Below are positions 31,284 to 39,523 of a stretch of 64,000 nucleotides of DNA, piece by piece. Each line of letters opens with the position of its first letter. Position 1 is the first letter of the stretch. Made by a program: the position numbers and the translations under genes. The DNA comes from JAPOXK01 sp965220315 (GTDB taxonomy: Bacteria; Chloroflexota; Dehalococcoidia; Bin125): the NCBI GenBank assembly GCA_965220315.1, contig CBDCPP010000002.1, positions 248,001-312,000 of the forward strand, in the 5' to 3' direction. The notes below the pieces were generated by a model that worked only from the letters and a program-made list of their open reading frames with translations, was not told where the DNA came from and did no database searches.

Positions 31284-32595
31284 GGCGCCGCCTGAGATGT
31301 CGCTCGTGCCTCGGTGCACGGAGTGCAACGACGCTGGCTTTGTGCGTCGCAATCTGCCCCCTGGGCACGAGGATTTCGGCCGTGCGATCCCTTGTCGCTG
31401 CGCGCAGGACGAGGCCCGCGATGAGCAGGCGGCGCGGCTCCACCGCTATAGCAACCTGGGACCACTTACCGGCATCCGTTTCGGCGGGCTGCCGACGGAT
31501 CGCTCCCCCGCCTTCGCTGAAGCCGTACGCGCGGCGACCGCGTTCGCGGAGGCGCCGCAGGGGTGGCTCGCGCTCTGGGGCGCGACCGGCGGTGGGAAGA
31601 CAGCTCTTGCTGCAGCGATCGCGAATGAGCGCATTGCCGACGGGCTTCCCGCCTTATACATGGTCGTACCCGATCTGCTTGATCATCTGCGCGCGGCCTA
31701 CAGCGCGGACTCGGATCTTCCCTACGCCAGGCTATTCGAGCAGGTACGAAGCGCCCCCTTGCTCATCCTTGACGACCTTGATGCTGGGAACCCGACGGAG
31801 TGGGCGCGTGAGAAGCTATTTCAGCTCCTGAATTACCGACGCCAGGCTGAGCTGCCGACGGTGATCACCACGACTGCACCGTCCGAGTCGCTGCCGGAAT
31901 GGCTCGCGCGCTGGCTCGAGGCGCCAATGGTCCAGAATCTGCCCGTCGATGCTCCCAAGGCCGGCACCTACGCTCAGATCGGCGGAGTGAGTCGCGATGT
32001 CTTGAACCGGCTGAGCTTCGATAACTTCCGCCCGAAGGGGAGAGGCAACCTCGATACCACGCAGGCGACCAATCTTCAGGCCGCGCTGCGCATGGCCCGC
32101 GCCTATGCCGATAAGCCGGAGGGCTGGATTATCTTCACGGGCGACACCGGCCGCGGCAAGACGCACTTGGCTGCCGCGATCGCGCGCGCGCGCCTCGAGG
32201 AAGGCGACGGCGTCTACTTCGCCGTCGTGCCGGATCTGCTCGACCACCTTCGTTCTTCATACAACCCTGCTCGCGGCGACGGATACGATGCGCTCTTCGA
32301 TCGCGTGCGCAATGCTGGCCTCCTAGTCCTCGACGATCTCGGCGCGCACAGCACCACGCCGTGGGCCGAGGAGAAGCTCTACCAGATCTTCACCTACCGC
32401 TATCTGCAGCGACTCCCCACCGTCGTTACCACAAACGCCGATCTCATGGATCGCGAAGCCCTGGCCGATCGCATTGCGTCCCGCCTCATGGACGCGAGCG
32501 TCTCTAACGTCTTTGCGATCGATGCGCCCGATTTCCGCAGCGGCCGCAAGCCTCGCGATAGCACGCCGAGCAAGGCGCGGAGGCGCCGCTGGTAG
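31216..32595 (+). CDS. DnaC/DnaI-type helicase loader with two AAA+ ATPase domains
   Basis: 459 aa. A zinc-finger region (Cys34, Cys37, Cys60, Cys62) leads to a first AAA+ domain with Walker A GATGGGKT (122-129) and Walker B LLILDDLD (182-189), then a second with GDTGRGKT (309-316) and LLVLDDLG near 360. Both halves contain VVPDLLDHLR, showing that this is an internal duplication. Bacterial loaders are usually single-domain (about 250-310 aa). The second copy has the arginine/sensor region (RIASRLMDASV) expected for an active ATPase. ATG 31216 has GAGGGA 7 nt upstream and overlaps dnaD by 68 nt; ATG 31297 is the alternative. It ends in a basic tail (KARRRRW). Confidence 0.85.
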   Translation: MRRLGDILAAGAIPSTGTSSSAEAPPEMSLVPRCTECNDAGFVRRNLPPGHEDFGRAIPCRCAQDEARDEQAARLHRYSNLGPLTGIRFGGLPTDRSPAFAEAVRAATAFAEAPQGWLALWGATGGGKTALAAAIANERIADGLPALYMVVPDLLDHLRAAYSADSDLPYARLFEQVRSAPLLILDDLDAGNPTEWAREKLFQLLNYRRQAELPTVITTTAPSESLPEWLARWLEAPMVQNLPVDAPKAGTYAQIGGVSRDVLNRLSFDNFRPKGRGNLDTTQATNLQAALRMARAYADKPEGWIIFTGDTGRGKTHLAAAIARARLEEGDGVYFAVVPDLLDHLRSSYNPARGDGYDALFDRVRNAGLLVLDDLGAHSTTPWAEEKLYQIFTYRYLQRLPTVVTTNADLMDREALADRIASRLMDASVSNVFAIDAPDFRSGRKPRDSTPSKARRRRW

Positions 32596-32619
32596 ACGTC
32601 CCGATCGTTCCCTCTATCG

Positions 32620-33336
32620 CTATGGTGTCGAAGGCTCCGGGCTTGGCGCCGCTTCATCGCGCGGCGCGCGGCTCCCCTCCACCCAGTGCTCTCCATCCGT
32701 CCAGACTTCTTTTTTCCAGATTGGGACGATCGCCTTGAGCCGGTCGATCCCGTACTGACAGGCCGCGATCGCGGCGCCGCGATGCGGAGCCGATACGGCT
32801 ACCACCACGCTCGCTTCTCCGATAGCGAGCCGTCCGCTGCGATGGTGCATCGCGATCTCATTGATGTTCCAGCGCTCCTGTGCCTCCGACGCGATCTGAC
32901 GCATCACTTTCGTCGCCATCGCCGGGTAGGCGTCGTACTCCAGATGGTCAACGGCACGTCCCTGATTGGTGTTGCGTACGACGCCCACGAAGATCGAGAC
33001 GGCCCCGCTGGCATCCGTGTGCACCAGCCGTTGGATCGCCGGCACATCAAGGGGTGCGTCCGTGATCCGAAACAGCTCTGGCGCCGCCGCGCCGCCGCTC
33101 ACCGGCGGGATCAGAGCGACCTCGTCGCCGGGCTGTATTGGGTGGTTCGGCAGGACATACTCCGCGTTCACGGCGAAGACTACCGACTCTCGCAGTGGGC
33201 TCAGGGTTGGGAAACGCTCGAACACTGCCGCTCCCAGATCGCGCGCGGTGATTGACGGTGGCAGCTGCGATAGGGCTACCTCCCGCACCCCGGCCGTTTC
33301 CGCGAGGCTGGCATACAGCCGTACCGTGACGTCCAT
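32620..33336 (-). CDS. moaX: MoaD-MoaE fusion (molybdopterin synthase)
   Basis: 238 aa on the minus strand. Residues 1-82 are a MoaD sulfur carrier ending PPVSGG (Gly81-Gly82), directly continued by a MoaE domain with FRITDAPLDV, FVGVVRNTNQGRAVDHLEYDAY, HRSGRLAIGEASVVVAVSAPHR and IWKKEVW. Together these convert cyclic pyranopterin to molybdopterin. M. tuberculosis MoaX is a known fusion of this kind that must be cleaved after the Gly-Gly to be active. ATG at 33336 is chosen; TACACT (33348-33343 on this strand) is 6 nt before it, fitting a leaderless mRNA. It links to the XdhC genes through molybdenum cofactor. Confidence 0.92.
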   Translation of the reverse strand: MDVTVRLYASLAETAGVREVALSQLPPSITARDLGAAVFERFPTLSPLRESVVFAVNAEYVLPNHPIQPGDEVALIPPVSGGAAAPELFRITDAPLDVPAIQRLVHTDASGAVSIFVGVVRNTNQGRAVDHLEYDAYPAMATKVMRQIASEAQERWNINEIAMHHRSGRLAIGEASVVVAVSAPHRGAAIAACQYGIDRLKAIVPIWKKEVWTDGEHWVEGSRAPRDEAAPSPEPSTP

Positions 33337-33381
33337 GGCGGCAGTGTAACGTTTCACTGGAGCCGTAACCGCGAGGCGACC

Positions 33382-34128
33382 ATGCGTGTTCCCATGCACC
33401 GAGTGCGGTTCGATCTCCCGTCAGCCGGCCAGGCGCGCGACGCACTGCTCAATCTGCTCTTCCCCTCGCGTTGCGTCGTTTGCGATCAGTGGGGTGCCAA
33501 CCTCTGTGATTCGTGCCTGGCGAAGTTCCCTCGCGTAGCCGTCGATCGCGGCCCGCACGGCTGGACGGCTCTGCCTGCGGGTACCCCGATACCAACGCCT
33601 TCGATAGGCCTGTATGACGACCGCCCGAGCCAGCCTTTCGTCTTCCGTTCCCGGCGGTCGGCATTCATCTACGCTGGAGGCGTTCGGGACACGATCCTGG
33701 CGCTGAAGTACGGAGGGATAACGGCAGTGGTCGGTCCGCTCATCGCGGCGGTCGACGTGAGCGCGATCCCCGACGATGTGGACTGTCTCGTGGCTGTCCC
33801 GATGCACGGTCGCCGTCGGCGAGTGCGCGGATTCAATCAAGCGGATCTGATCGCCCAGCGCTTGGCGGCACGCCTCGGTCGCCCGGTCGAGACAAACGCG
33901 CTCCGCCGGACCAGAGCCACAGCGCCGCAAGCGCGGCTTCCTTTGGGAGCCCGGCGTATCAACGTGGCCGGCGCCTTCGTAGCGCATCCGCAGCATGCCA
34001 GCGGCCGCCGTATCTTGTTGGTCGACGATGTCACCACTACGGGAGCTACGTTCGATTCCTGTGCTCGAGCGCTCCTGGACGCCGGAGCCGAATCTGTCGA
34101 CGCATGGGCTGTTGCACAAAAAGACTAG
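33382..34128 (+). CDS. comF: ComF family phosphoribosyltransferase-like protein
   Basis: 248 aa. N-terminal zinc cysteines (LLFPSRCVVC ... LCDSC) precede a PRTase fold with VPMHGRRRRVRGFNQADLIA and the PRPP loop ILLVDDVTTTGATF. ComF proteins are needed for natural DNA uptake in studied species, although genes of this family occur widely without other competence genes. It is divergent from the moaD-moaE fusion, with 45 nt between the starts. Confidence 0.9.
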   Translation: MRVPMHRVRFDLPSAGQARDALLNLLFPSRCVVCDQWGANLCDSCLAKFPRVAVDRGPHGWTALPAGTPIPTPSIGLYDDRPSQPFVFRSRRSAFIYAGGVRDTILALKYGGITAVVGPLIAAVDVSAIPDDVDCLVAVPMHGRRRRVRGFNQADLIAQRLAARLGRPVETNALRRTRATAPQARLPLGARRINVAGAFVAHPQHASGRRILLVDDVTTTGATFDSCARALLDAGAESVDAWAVAQKD

Positions 34129-34167
34129 TTAATCGCATCTCGGTGTTGACGTCGTTAGAGTGAACAT

Positions 34168-35433
34168 ATGACGTTGACGCGCGCCAGTGGGCTGTTGGCT
34201 TCTGCGGATGTGGGGGTTGCTACTGCCTTAGACCGCGAGGCCGCGCGCCAGCGCGACACTCTAGAGATGATCGCCTCCGAGAATTACACGAGTCCCGCAG
34301 TGCTGGCGGCGATGGGCTCGATCCTGACCAACAAGTACGCCGAAGGGTACCCCGGTAGGCGCTACTACGGCGGCTGCGAGTTCGTTGACGAGATCGAGAC
34401 TCTCGCCATCGAACGGGCTAAGGAACTCTTCGGCGCGGAGCACGCCAACGTACAGCCGCATTCGGGAGCCCAAGCCAACTTCGCCGCCTACTACGCTGTG
34501 CTTGAGCCGGGGGATACAGCGCTCGGCATGGAGCTCAGCCATGGCGGCCACCTCACGCACGGCTTACGCGTCAACTTTTCCGGCCGTTGGTTCAACTTCG
34601 TGTCCTATGGCGTCGACCCGGAAACTGAGCGGATCGACTACGACGCCATGGCCGCAGCCGCCCGTGAATACTGCCCGAAAGCGATTGTGATCGGCGCGAC
34701 CGCCTACCCGCGCCAGTACGATTTCGCCCGTGCCGCCGACGTGGCATCAAGTGTGGGCGCCACGGTGATCGCTGACATGGCACACGTCGCGGGGCTCGTA
34801 GCGGCGGGACTGCACCCCACTCCGGTTGGGAACGCGGCCATCATCACATCCACTGTGCACAAAACGCTGCGTGGCCCGCGATCGGCCTTCATCCTCACCA
34901 ATGCCGAAATGGCGACGCCGATCGACCGTGCGGTTTTTCCCGGCACCTCCGGCGGCCCGCACATGCACACGATCGCGGGCAAGGCGGTCGCTTTCCGCGA
35001 GGCCGCCTCGGCGGATTTCCGTCGGTACGCCGCCGCCGTGATCGAGAACGCGCAAACCCTGGGCGAGGGGTTGCGCGCTGTGGGACTCCGTCTCGTTTCG
35101 GGCGGCACCGATAACCACTTGCTTGTGGTCGATGTGGGCGTTCGCGGTTACACAGGCAGGGCGGTGGAGACAGCCCTCGACGCCGCCGGCATCACCGTGA
35201 ACAAGAACACAATCCCGTTCGATCAGCGGAAGCCCACCGTTACCAGTGGTATCCGCATCGGCACGCCTGCTCTGACCACCCGTGGAATGGGGCCCGAGGA
35301 GATGCGCGTGGTTGCCGGGCTGATCGGACGGGTCTTGGACGACATCGAAGACGCCGCGACTCAGCAGGCCGTGCGGGCGGAGGTGAGCGAACTAGTCCAA
35401 CACTTTCCCGTCCCGGGCATTTCGTCGTCCTGA
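34168..35433 (+). CDS. glyA: Serine hydroxymethyltransferase
   Basis: 421 aa PLP enzyme interconverting serine and glycine with tetrahydrofolate. Motifs: LEMIASENYTSPAV, NKYAEGYPGRRYYGGCE, VQPHSGAQAN, MELSHGGHLTHG, IADMAHVAGLVA, and the PLP lysine Lys232 in TSTVHKTLRGPR. Length is normal. A TAGAGT hexamer (34156-34161) lies 6 nt upstream of the ATG and there is no ribosome site, again suggesting a leaderless transcript. It shares one-carbon metabolism with the folate genes in the window. Confidence 0.96.
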   Translation: MTLTRASGLLASADVGVATALDREAARQRDTLEMIASENYTSPAVLAAMGSILTNKYAEGYPGRRYYGGCEFVDEIETLAIERAKELFGAEHANVQPHSGAQANFAAYYAVLEPGDTALGMELSHGGHLTHGLRVNFSGRWFNFVSYGVDPETERIDYDAMAAAAREYCPKAIVIGATAYPRQYDFARAADVASSVGATVIADMAHVAGLVAAGLHPTPVGNAAIITSTVHKTLRGPRSAFILTNAEMATPIDRAVFPGTSGGPHMHTIAGKAVAFREAASADFRRYAAAVIENAQTLGEGLRAVGLRLVSGGTDNHLLVVDVGVRGYTGRAVETALDAAGITVNKNTIPFDQRKPTVTSGIRIGTPALTTRGMGPEEMRVVAGLIGRVLDDIEDAATQQAVRAEVSELVQHFPVPGISSS

Positions 35434-35535
35434 TGGCGCTGCCGGGCCGCGACTGGGCATGGGAGCGCTCTTTTGATCTCTGGAGTGATGACTGTGGAAC
35501 GGACGCTGCGTGGCGCTGGCGGCGAGTACCCCCGC

Positions 35536-35541
35536 TATAAT
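35536..35541 (+). promoter_or_regulatory. Consensus -10 element (TATAAT) upstream of rpsF
   Basis: A perfect TATAAT sits 65 nt before the rpsF start in the glyA-rpsF gap (35434-35605). No good TTGACA lies at 16-18 nt; the region upstream is G/C-rich. The A/T-rich leader that follows (TACACTAAACGAAATTCTTAAACC region) stands out from the surrounding sequence. The rest of this gap shows no gene. Confidence 0.55.
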
Positions 35542-35605
35542 CCTTACACTAAACGAAATTCTTAAACCATCCGGCCCGGGATGCGACGGAAGGCTAGGAA
35601 GCCGC

Positions 35606-35920
35606 TTGGAGCACGACCACGAACTCATGGTTCTTTACCACCCGGTCGAGGAGGAAACGGAGCTTTCCACCAAGATGGATGCCCTGCGTACGCTGGTCGC
35701 ATCCCAAGGATACGATGTCTCGGATGTCTTCCACTGGGGGCGGCGGCGCCTCGCCTATCCGATCAAGCGGCAATTCGAGGCGGACTACGTGATCGCCGAA
35801 TTTTCCAGTACCGGCGATCACGCCGAGATCGAGCGATCGCTCAACATCGACGAGTCGGTGCTACGCCACCTTTTGATCCGCCGTGACTCGGACGGTGTCG
35901 CGGCGAGTAACGACGCCTAA
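35606..35920 (+). CDS. rpsF: 30S ribosomal protein S6
   Basis: 104 aa. YDVSDVFHWGRRRLAYPIKRQFEADYVIAEF (in outline) and the ferredoxin-like fold pattern are those of S6, which binds S18 on the 30S platform. The TTG at 35606 gives a start (EHDHELMVLYHP) that matches the S6 N-terminus and has a TAGGAA site 5 nt upstream; the GTG start at 35510 would add an unrelated stretch. Classical rpsF-ssb-rpsR order follows; rplI, often fourth, is 7 kb upstream. Confidence 0.92.
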   Translation: MEHDHELMVLYHPVEEETELSTKMDALRTLVASQGYDVSDVFHWGRRRLAYPIKRQFEADYVIAEFSSTGDHAEIERSLNIDESVLRHLLIRRDSDGVAASNDA

Positions 35921-35951
35921 CCACAGCAGCATCAAGTAGAGGGAGGCTCTC

Positions 35952-36365
35952 ATGGCGGCTGGCCTCAACAAGGTCATGATCATCGGTAACTTGGGCGCCG
36001 ACCCCGAGATGAGCTACACCGTCAATGGCACGGCGCGTACCAAGATGAGCGTCGCGGTTAATCGCAATTACACGACTCGAGAAGGCGAGCGGCGCGAGGA
36101 GACCGAATGGTTCTCCGTCGTAGCGTGGGACAAGCTTGGCGAGAACGTGGCCCAGTATCTCACCAAGGGACGCCGCGTCTACGTTGAAGGGCGCTTGCAA
36201 ACGCGCCAGTACGATGATAAGGAAGGACAGCGCCGTTACTTCACCGAAGTTATCGCGCGAGACGTCCAATTCTTGGATAGTGCGCAAGGCGTTCCCTTCG
36301 CCGACGAGTCTTCCCCCGTGGCGTCCGGTGGCCAGATCGCCCCGGACGACCTGCCCTTTGAATGA
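35952..36365 (+). CDS. ssb: Single-stranded DNA-binding protein
   Basis: 137 aa with an OB-fold: NKVMIIGNLGADPEM, ETEWFSVVAWDKLGENVAQYLTKGRRVYVEGRL (in outline), and the short linker. The C-terminal tip that recruits partner proteins is present as DDLPFE, but ends with an extra Glu after the Phe that is usually terminal. The linker is short. It is flanked by rpsF and rpsR. Confidence 0.95.
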   Translation: MAAGLNKVMIIGNLGADPEMSYTVNGTARTKMSVAVNRNYTTREGERREETEWFSVVAWDKLGENVAQYLTKGRRVYVEGRLQTRQYDDKEGQRRYFTEVIARDVQFLDSAQGVPFADESSPVASGGQIAPDDLPFE

Positions 36366-36407
36366 GGGCATCCTTCTTGCGAAGGGTTCCGAAGGAGTGG
36401 CATCGCC

Positions 36408-37175
36408 ATGATCCCTGATACCGACGCGGCGCCAGCCGCGCCAACGGCCGGCAGCGCCGATGCCCCGAGCGTCGCGCAGCCGCCCGCCCGCCCGCCCGCC
36501 CGCCCCGTGGCGGCGGAACGATCTCCGCGCGAAGAGTCCGCTGGCGGCGACGACTCGTCGCGCGGGCGGCGCCCCCGCCGGCGCCGCGGGCGCCGTGCGC
36601 CCATCTATACCCCGGACGAGGTCAAGACGATTTCGTACAAGGATGTCGATCGTCTCCGCCGCCTCGTCTCCGAGCGCGGCCGCATCGACCCGCGGCGTAA
36701 GACCGGTCTGACCGCCGCGGATCAACGGCGCCTCGCTACCGCGGTCAAACGCGCCCGGCACGTGGCGCTGCTCCCCTACACGGCGGAGCACATGCGTCTG
36801 GCTGCGCAATATCGTCAGGCGTCACGGCCGCTGCGCACGCGCGAACCCGAAGACCCTTCGCTTTCGAGCGACGCTGACGCAAGCACGAACGCGGTCTCCT
36901 CGCAGGCGCCGAGCCCTCCCTCGTCTGGGACCGAAGTAGATAGCGTAGCCTCCGCCGCCGAGGCCGTTCCTGCCGCCGAGGCCGTTCCTGCCGCCGAGGC
37001 CGTTCCTGCCGCCGAGGCCGTTCCTGCCGCCGAGGCCGCTCCTGCCGCCGAGGCCGCTCCTGCCGATGAGGCCGCCCCTGCTGACGAGGCCGCCCCTGCT
37101 GACGAGGCCGCTCCTGCTGACGAGGCCGCCCCTGCTGACGAGGCCGCCCCCGCCGATAGCGACGCCCAAGCGTAA
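36408..37175 (+). CDS. rpsR: 30S ribosomal protein S18 with long N- and C-terminal extensions
   Basis: 255 aa, against about 75-90 for the family. The S18 core is residues ~64-130 (APIYTPDEVKTISYKDVDRLRRLVSERGRI ... TGLTAADQRRLATAVKRARHVALLP, in outline). Before it are ~63 Ala/Pro-rich and then very basic residues (RGRRPRRRRGRR). After it a Ser/Pro-rich stretch leads to eleven 6-residue repeats (AAEAVP, AAEAAP, then ADEAAP), giving an acidic, Ala-rich tail. The core retains the usual RNA-contact basics. A GAAGGAG site is ~9-15 nt upstream. Confidence 0.93.
   Translation: MIPDTDAAPAAPTAGSADAPSVAQPPARPPARPVAAERSPREESAGGDDSSRGRRPRRRRGRRAPIYTPDEVKTISYKDVDRLRRLVSERGRIDPRRKTGLTAADQRRLATAVKRARHVALLPYTAEHMRLAAQYRQASRPLRTREPEDPSLSSDADASTNAVSSQAPSPPSSGTEVDSVASAAEAVPAAEAVPAAEAVPAAEAVPAAEAAPAAEAAPADEAAPADEAAPADEAAPADEAAPADEAAPADSDAQA
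36954..37151 (+). repeat. 18-bp tandem repeat, 11 copies, in rpsR
   Basis: Unit GCCGCCGAGGCCGTTCCT. Copies 1-4 encode AAEAVP, 5-6 AAEAAP and 7-11 ADEAAP. Early copies are identical at DNA level while the later ones vary in GCC/GCT and GAC/GAT, implying stepwise expansion. The frame is kept throughout. Copy number could vary between strains. Confidence 0.95.
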
Positions 37176-37179
37176 AACC

Positions 37180-38493
37180 ATGACGGAGTCTGCCGCCCCG
37201 CCGATCGGCGTGGGCCTCCTTGGTTTCGGCGGCGTGGGTCAGAGCGTCTACCAGACGCTTGTAGAGCAGCGTGACTACTACGCCGAGCGCAGCGGCCGCA
37301 CGATCGCGGTACAACGGATCGCCGTGCGCGATCCGGCCCGCCCCCGCGCGGTCTCGGTCGATCCGAGTGTACTCACGGACGATGCACTCGCGATCGTGAC
37401 CGACCCCACGCTCGCAGTCATCGTCGAAGTAATGGGGGGGATCGAGCCGGCGACCACCTGCATTCGCGCCGCTCTCGAAGCCGGCAAGCATGTGGTGACC
37501 GCTAACAAAGAGGTCATGGCGATTGCTGGGCCCGAACTCCTCGAGCTCGCGTATCAACGGAACGTCGATCTCCTATACGAAGCGAGTGTGGGAGGCGGTA
37601 TTCCGATCATCGCGCCGTTGCAGCGTGACCTTCATGCGAATGAGGTCGCTGCCATTCAGGCCATTATCAACGGCACTACCAATTTCATGTTGACGGCGAT
37701 GGCGCGCGAAGGCCTTACCTACGAGGTTGCCCTCGCCGAGGCGCAGCGGCGCGGCTATGCGGAGCCAGACCCTGCTAACGATGTCGATGGCACTGATGCC
37801 GCCTATAAGCTCGCGATCCTCGCCACGCTCGCGTTTCATGTCACGGTTCGGCCGGACGACGTGTACCGCGAGGGGATTACCCAACTCACCCCGAAAGATT
37901 TTACGTACGCGCGGCGTCTGGGCTACGTCGTTCGGCTCGTGGCGACAGCGCGCCGCGCCGCTGGCGGACTCGACGTGCGCGTGCATCCGACGCTGCTGCC
38001 AGAGGATGATCCCTTGGCCAAAGTGGATGGTGTCCTGAACGCGATCGCGGTAGAGGGGAACTTGATAGGCCGCACGCTGTTCGAGGGGCCTGGTGCCGGC
38101 CCGGCGCCCACGACTAGCGCTGTCATCGCCGATCTTCTCGATATCGTGCGCGGCATCGCCACTGGGCGGCCGCGTCGGCCGGCGCGGCCGCCCAGTGTTG
38201 GCGCCTGCATCCAGCCCGTTGGCTCGCTGCGGATGCAGTATTATTTGCGTGCCTTGGTGCGAGATCGGCCTGGCGTGCTCGCTGAGATCGGGAGCGCCTT
38301 GGCTGATAACAACATCAGCATCGCGTCACTTCTCCAGATGGAGACAGATGCAGTGGCAGGCACTGCGGAGATCGCCATCACCACTCACCACGCCCGCGAA
38401 GCCGACTGCGATCGATTCCTTGCGCAAACCGCACGTCTCGACGCCGTTGTCGAGCAAGGGATCCGCTTGCGAATCGAGGACCCCCTGGGATGA
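37180..38493 (+). CDS. hom: Homoserine dehydrogenase
   Basis: 437 aa. NAD(P)-binding GLLGFGGVGQ at 12-21, VTANKEVMA, EASVGGGIPIIAPLQ, INGTTNFML, EPDPANDVDGTDAAYKLAIL, and a C-terminal ACT domain (YYLRALVRDRPGVLAEIGSALADNNISIASLLQ, in outline), the usual threonine-feedback module. It reduces aspartate semialdehyde to homoserine. ATG 37180 lies 4 nt after the rpsR stop; the open frame running back through the rpsR repeats was rejected. thrC is two genes downstream. Confidence 0.95.
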   Translation: MTESAAPPIGVGLLGFGGVGQSVYQTLVEQRDYYAERSGRTIAVQRIAVRDPARPRAVSVDPSVLTDDALAIVTDPTLAVIVEVMGGIEPATTCIRAALEAGKHVVTANKEVMAIAGPELLELAYQRNVDLLYEASVGGGIPIIAPLQRDLHANEVAAIQAIINGTTNFMLTAMAREGLTYEVALAEAQRRGYAEPDPANDVDGTDAAYKLAILATLAFHVTVRPDDVYREGITQLTPKDFTYARRLGYVVRLVATARRAAGGLDVRVHPTLLPEDDPLAKVDGVLNAIAVEGNLIGRTLFEGPGAGPAPTTSAVIADLLDIVRGIATGRPRRPARPPSVGACIQPVGSLRMQYYLRALVRDRPGVLAEIGSALADNNISIASLLQMETDAVAGTAEIAITTHHAREADCDRFLAQTARLDAVVEQGIRLRIEDPLG

Positions 38494-38500
38494 GGATGTC

Positions 38501-39523
38501 GTGACGGCCCCACCCCCTTCCGAGTCTTCTGAGACGATGGTTGAGTGGCTTGAGGCCGAGGTCTACAGTCTCCGCCAGCAGCTGAGTCGTCAGAGTGAGC
38601 AGGCGCAGATCGATCACACGCAGCTTTGGGACTTGGCCGAGCGGTTCCAAAAGGCTGAGTCGGGAACCGCCAACGTCACGAATCAGATCGATGCGATGGT
38701 CGGCCTTGACCGCGAGGTGCACGCGCTGCGCGAGCGCTTGGATCGACTGCAAGCACTGTTTGCCCAGGAGCAGGAGCAGGTGTCGCACTTGGGGCGGCAA
38801 CTCCGCGCCGAGATGCAGAGCGATCGAGACGATCGGACGCAGCTAGCGCGCCGCGCCGAGTTCGCGGAGCGCACTGCTGGGGGCCTGAGCGATCGATTGG
38901 CCGCCGTCGACGAAGCGGTCCGGCGCGTCCATGACGATATCCACGCGGTGTCGCAGCGTTTCGACAGTGCGGAAGTCGATATCGTGGCGCTGGATTCGCG
39001 GATGTCTGCGAACTCGGAGGCACAGCGCCGCGTGCAAAGCGGCGCGGAGAGCTTGGCCGACAAGATTCGGGAGATGGAGGATCTCGCGTCCCAGTTCAAC
39101 GAACGCTTTGCCATTCTTGAGGAGCAGGTCCGCCGTATTACCGATGACGCGCTTGGCGTGGGCGATATGCGCCATGAACTCGATACGCTCCGGGAGCGGG
39201 TTGAAGCGATCCGCATTGTCAGCGATGCAACGGCCGAGCGCTCGAACAGTGTGGCGCGCGACTATGGTGTGCTGAACGGCCAACTCGAAGAGGTAGAGCG
39301 CTCGATTGAACGGCAGCGACTCAAAGCCGAACAGCATGAGCATGCACTGGCTGAGCTTCGCAGGCTGGTGCAAGAGGTCCGCAATCTAACCACCCGCGAG
39401 TCAGAGCGACTCAATAACTTTCAGGAAAAGTTGCGCCGTCGCCAAATCGCTGACCTTGAACAAGAGGTCCGCGAGATCAAGGGTTACTCTCGCCCCGAGG
39501 GAGCGTCGGGGTCCGATGCCTGA
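38501..39523 (+). CDS. Coiled-coil protein of unknown function
   Basis: 340 aa, GTG with GAGGA 4 nt upstream. Almost the whole protein from residue ~15 to 330 shows heptad-like patterns rich in Glu, Gln, Arg, Ala and Leu (for example REVHALRERLDRLQALF, EQVRRITDDAL, QRRQIADLEQEV-like end), with no Cys, few Pro and no membrane segment. It resembles SMC-like or DivIVA-type rods only in composition. It sits between hom and thrC with an 8-nt overlap into thrC, so it is in the threonine operon without an obvious metabolic role. Confidence 0.75.
   Translation: MTAPPPSESSETMVEWLEAEVYSLRQQLSRQSEQAQIDHTQLWDLAERFQKAESGTANVTNQIDAMVGLDREVHALRERLDRLQALFAQEQEQVSHLGRQLRAEMQSDRDDRTQLARRAEFAERTAGGLSDRLAAVDEAVRRVHDDIHAVSQRFDSAEVDIVALDSRMSANSEAQRRVQSGAESLADKIREMEDLASQFNERFAILEEQVRRITDDALGVGDMRHELDTLRERVEAIRIVSDATAERSNSVARDYGVLNGQLEEVERSIERQRLKAEQHEHALAELRRLVQEVRNLTTRESERLNNFQEKLRRRQIADLEQEVREIKGYSRPEGASGSDA

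Noticed and set aside
37066..37179. N-terminal extension of homoserine dehydrogenase through the rpsR repeats
   Set aside because: The PPLLTR-type repeat is the rpsR repeat read in another frame; ATG 37180 starts the conserved domain.
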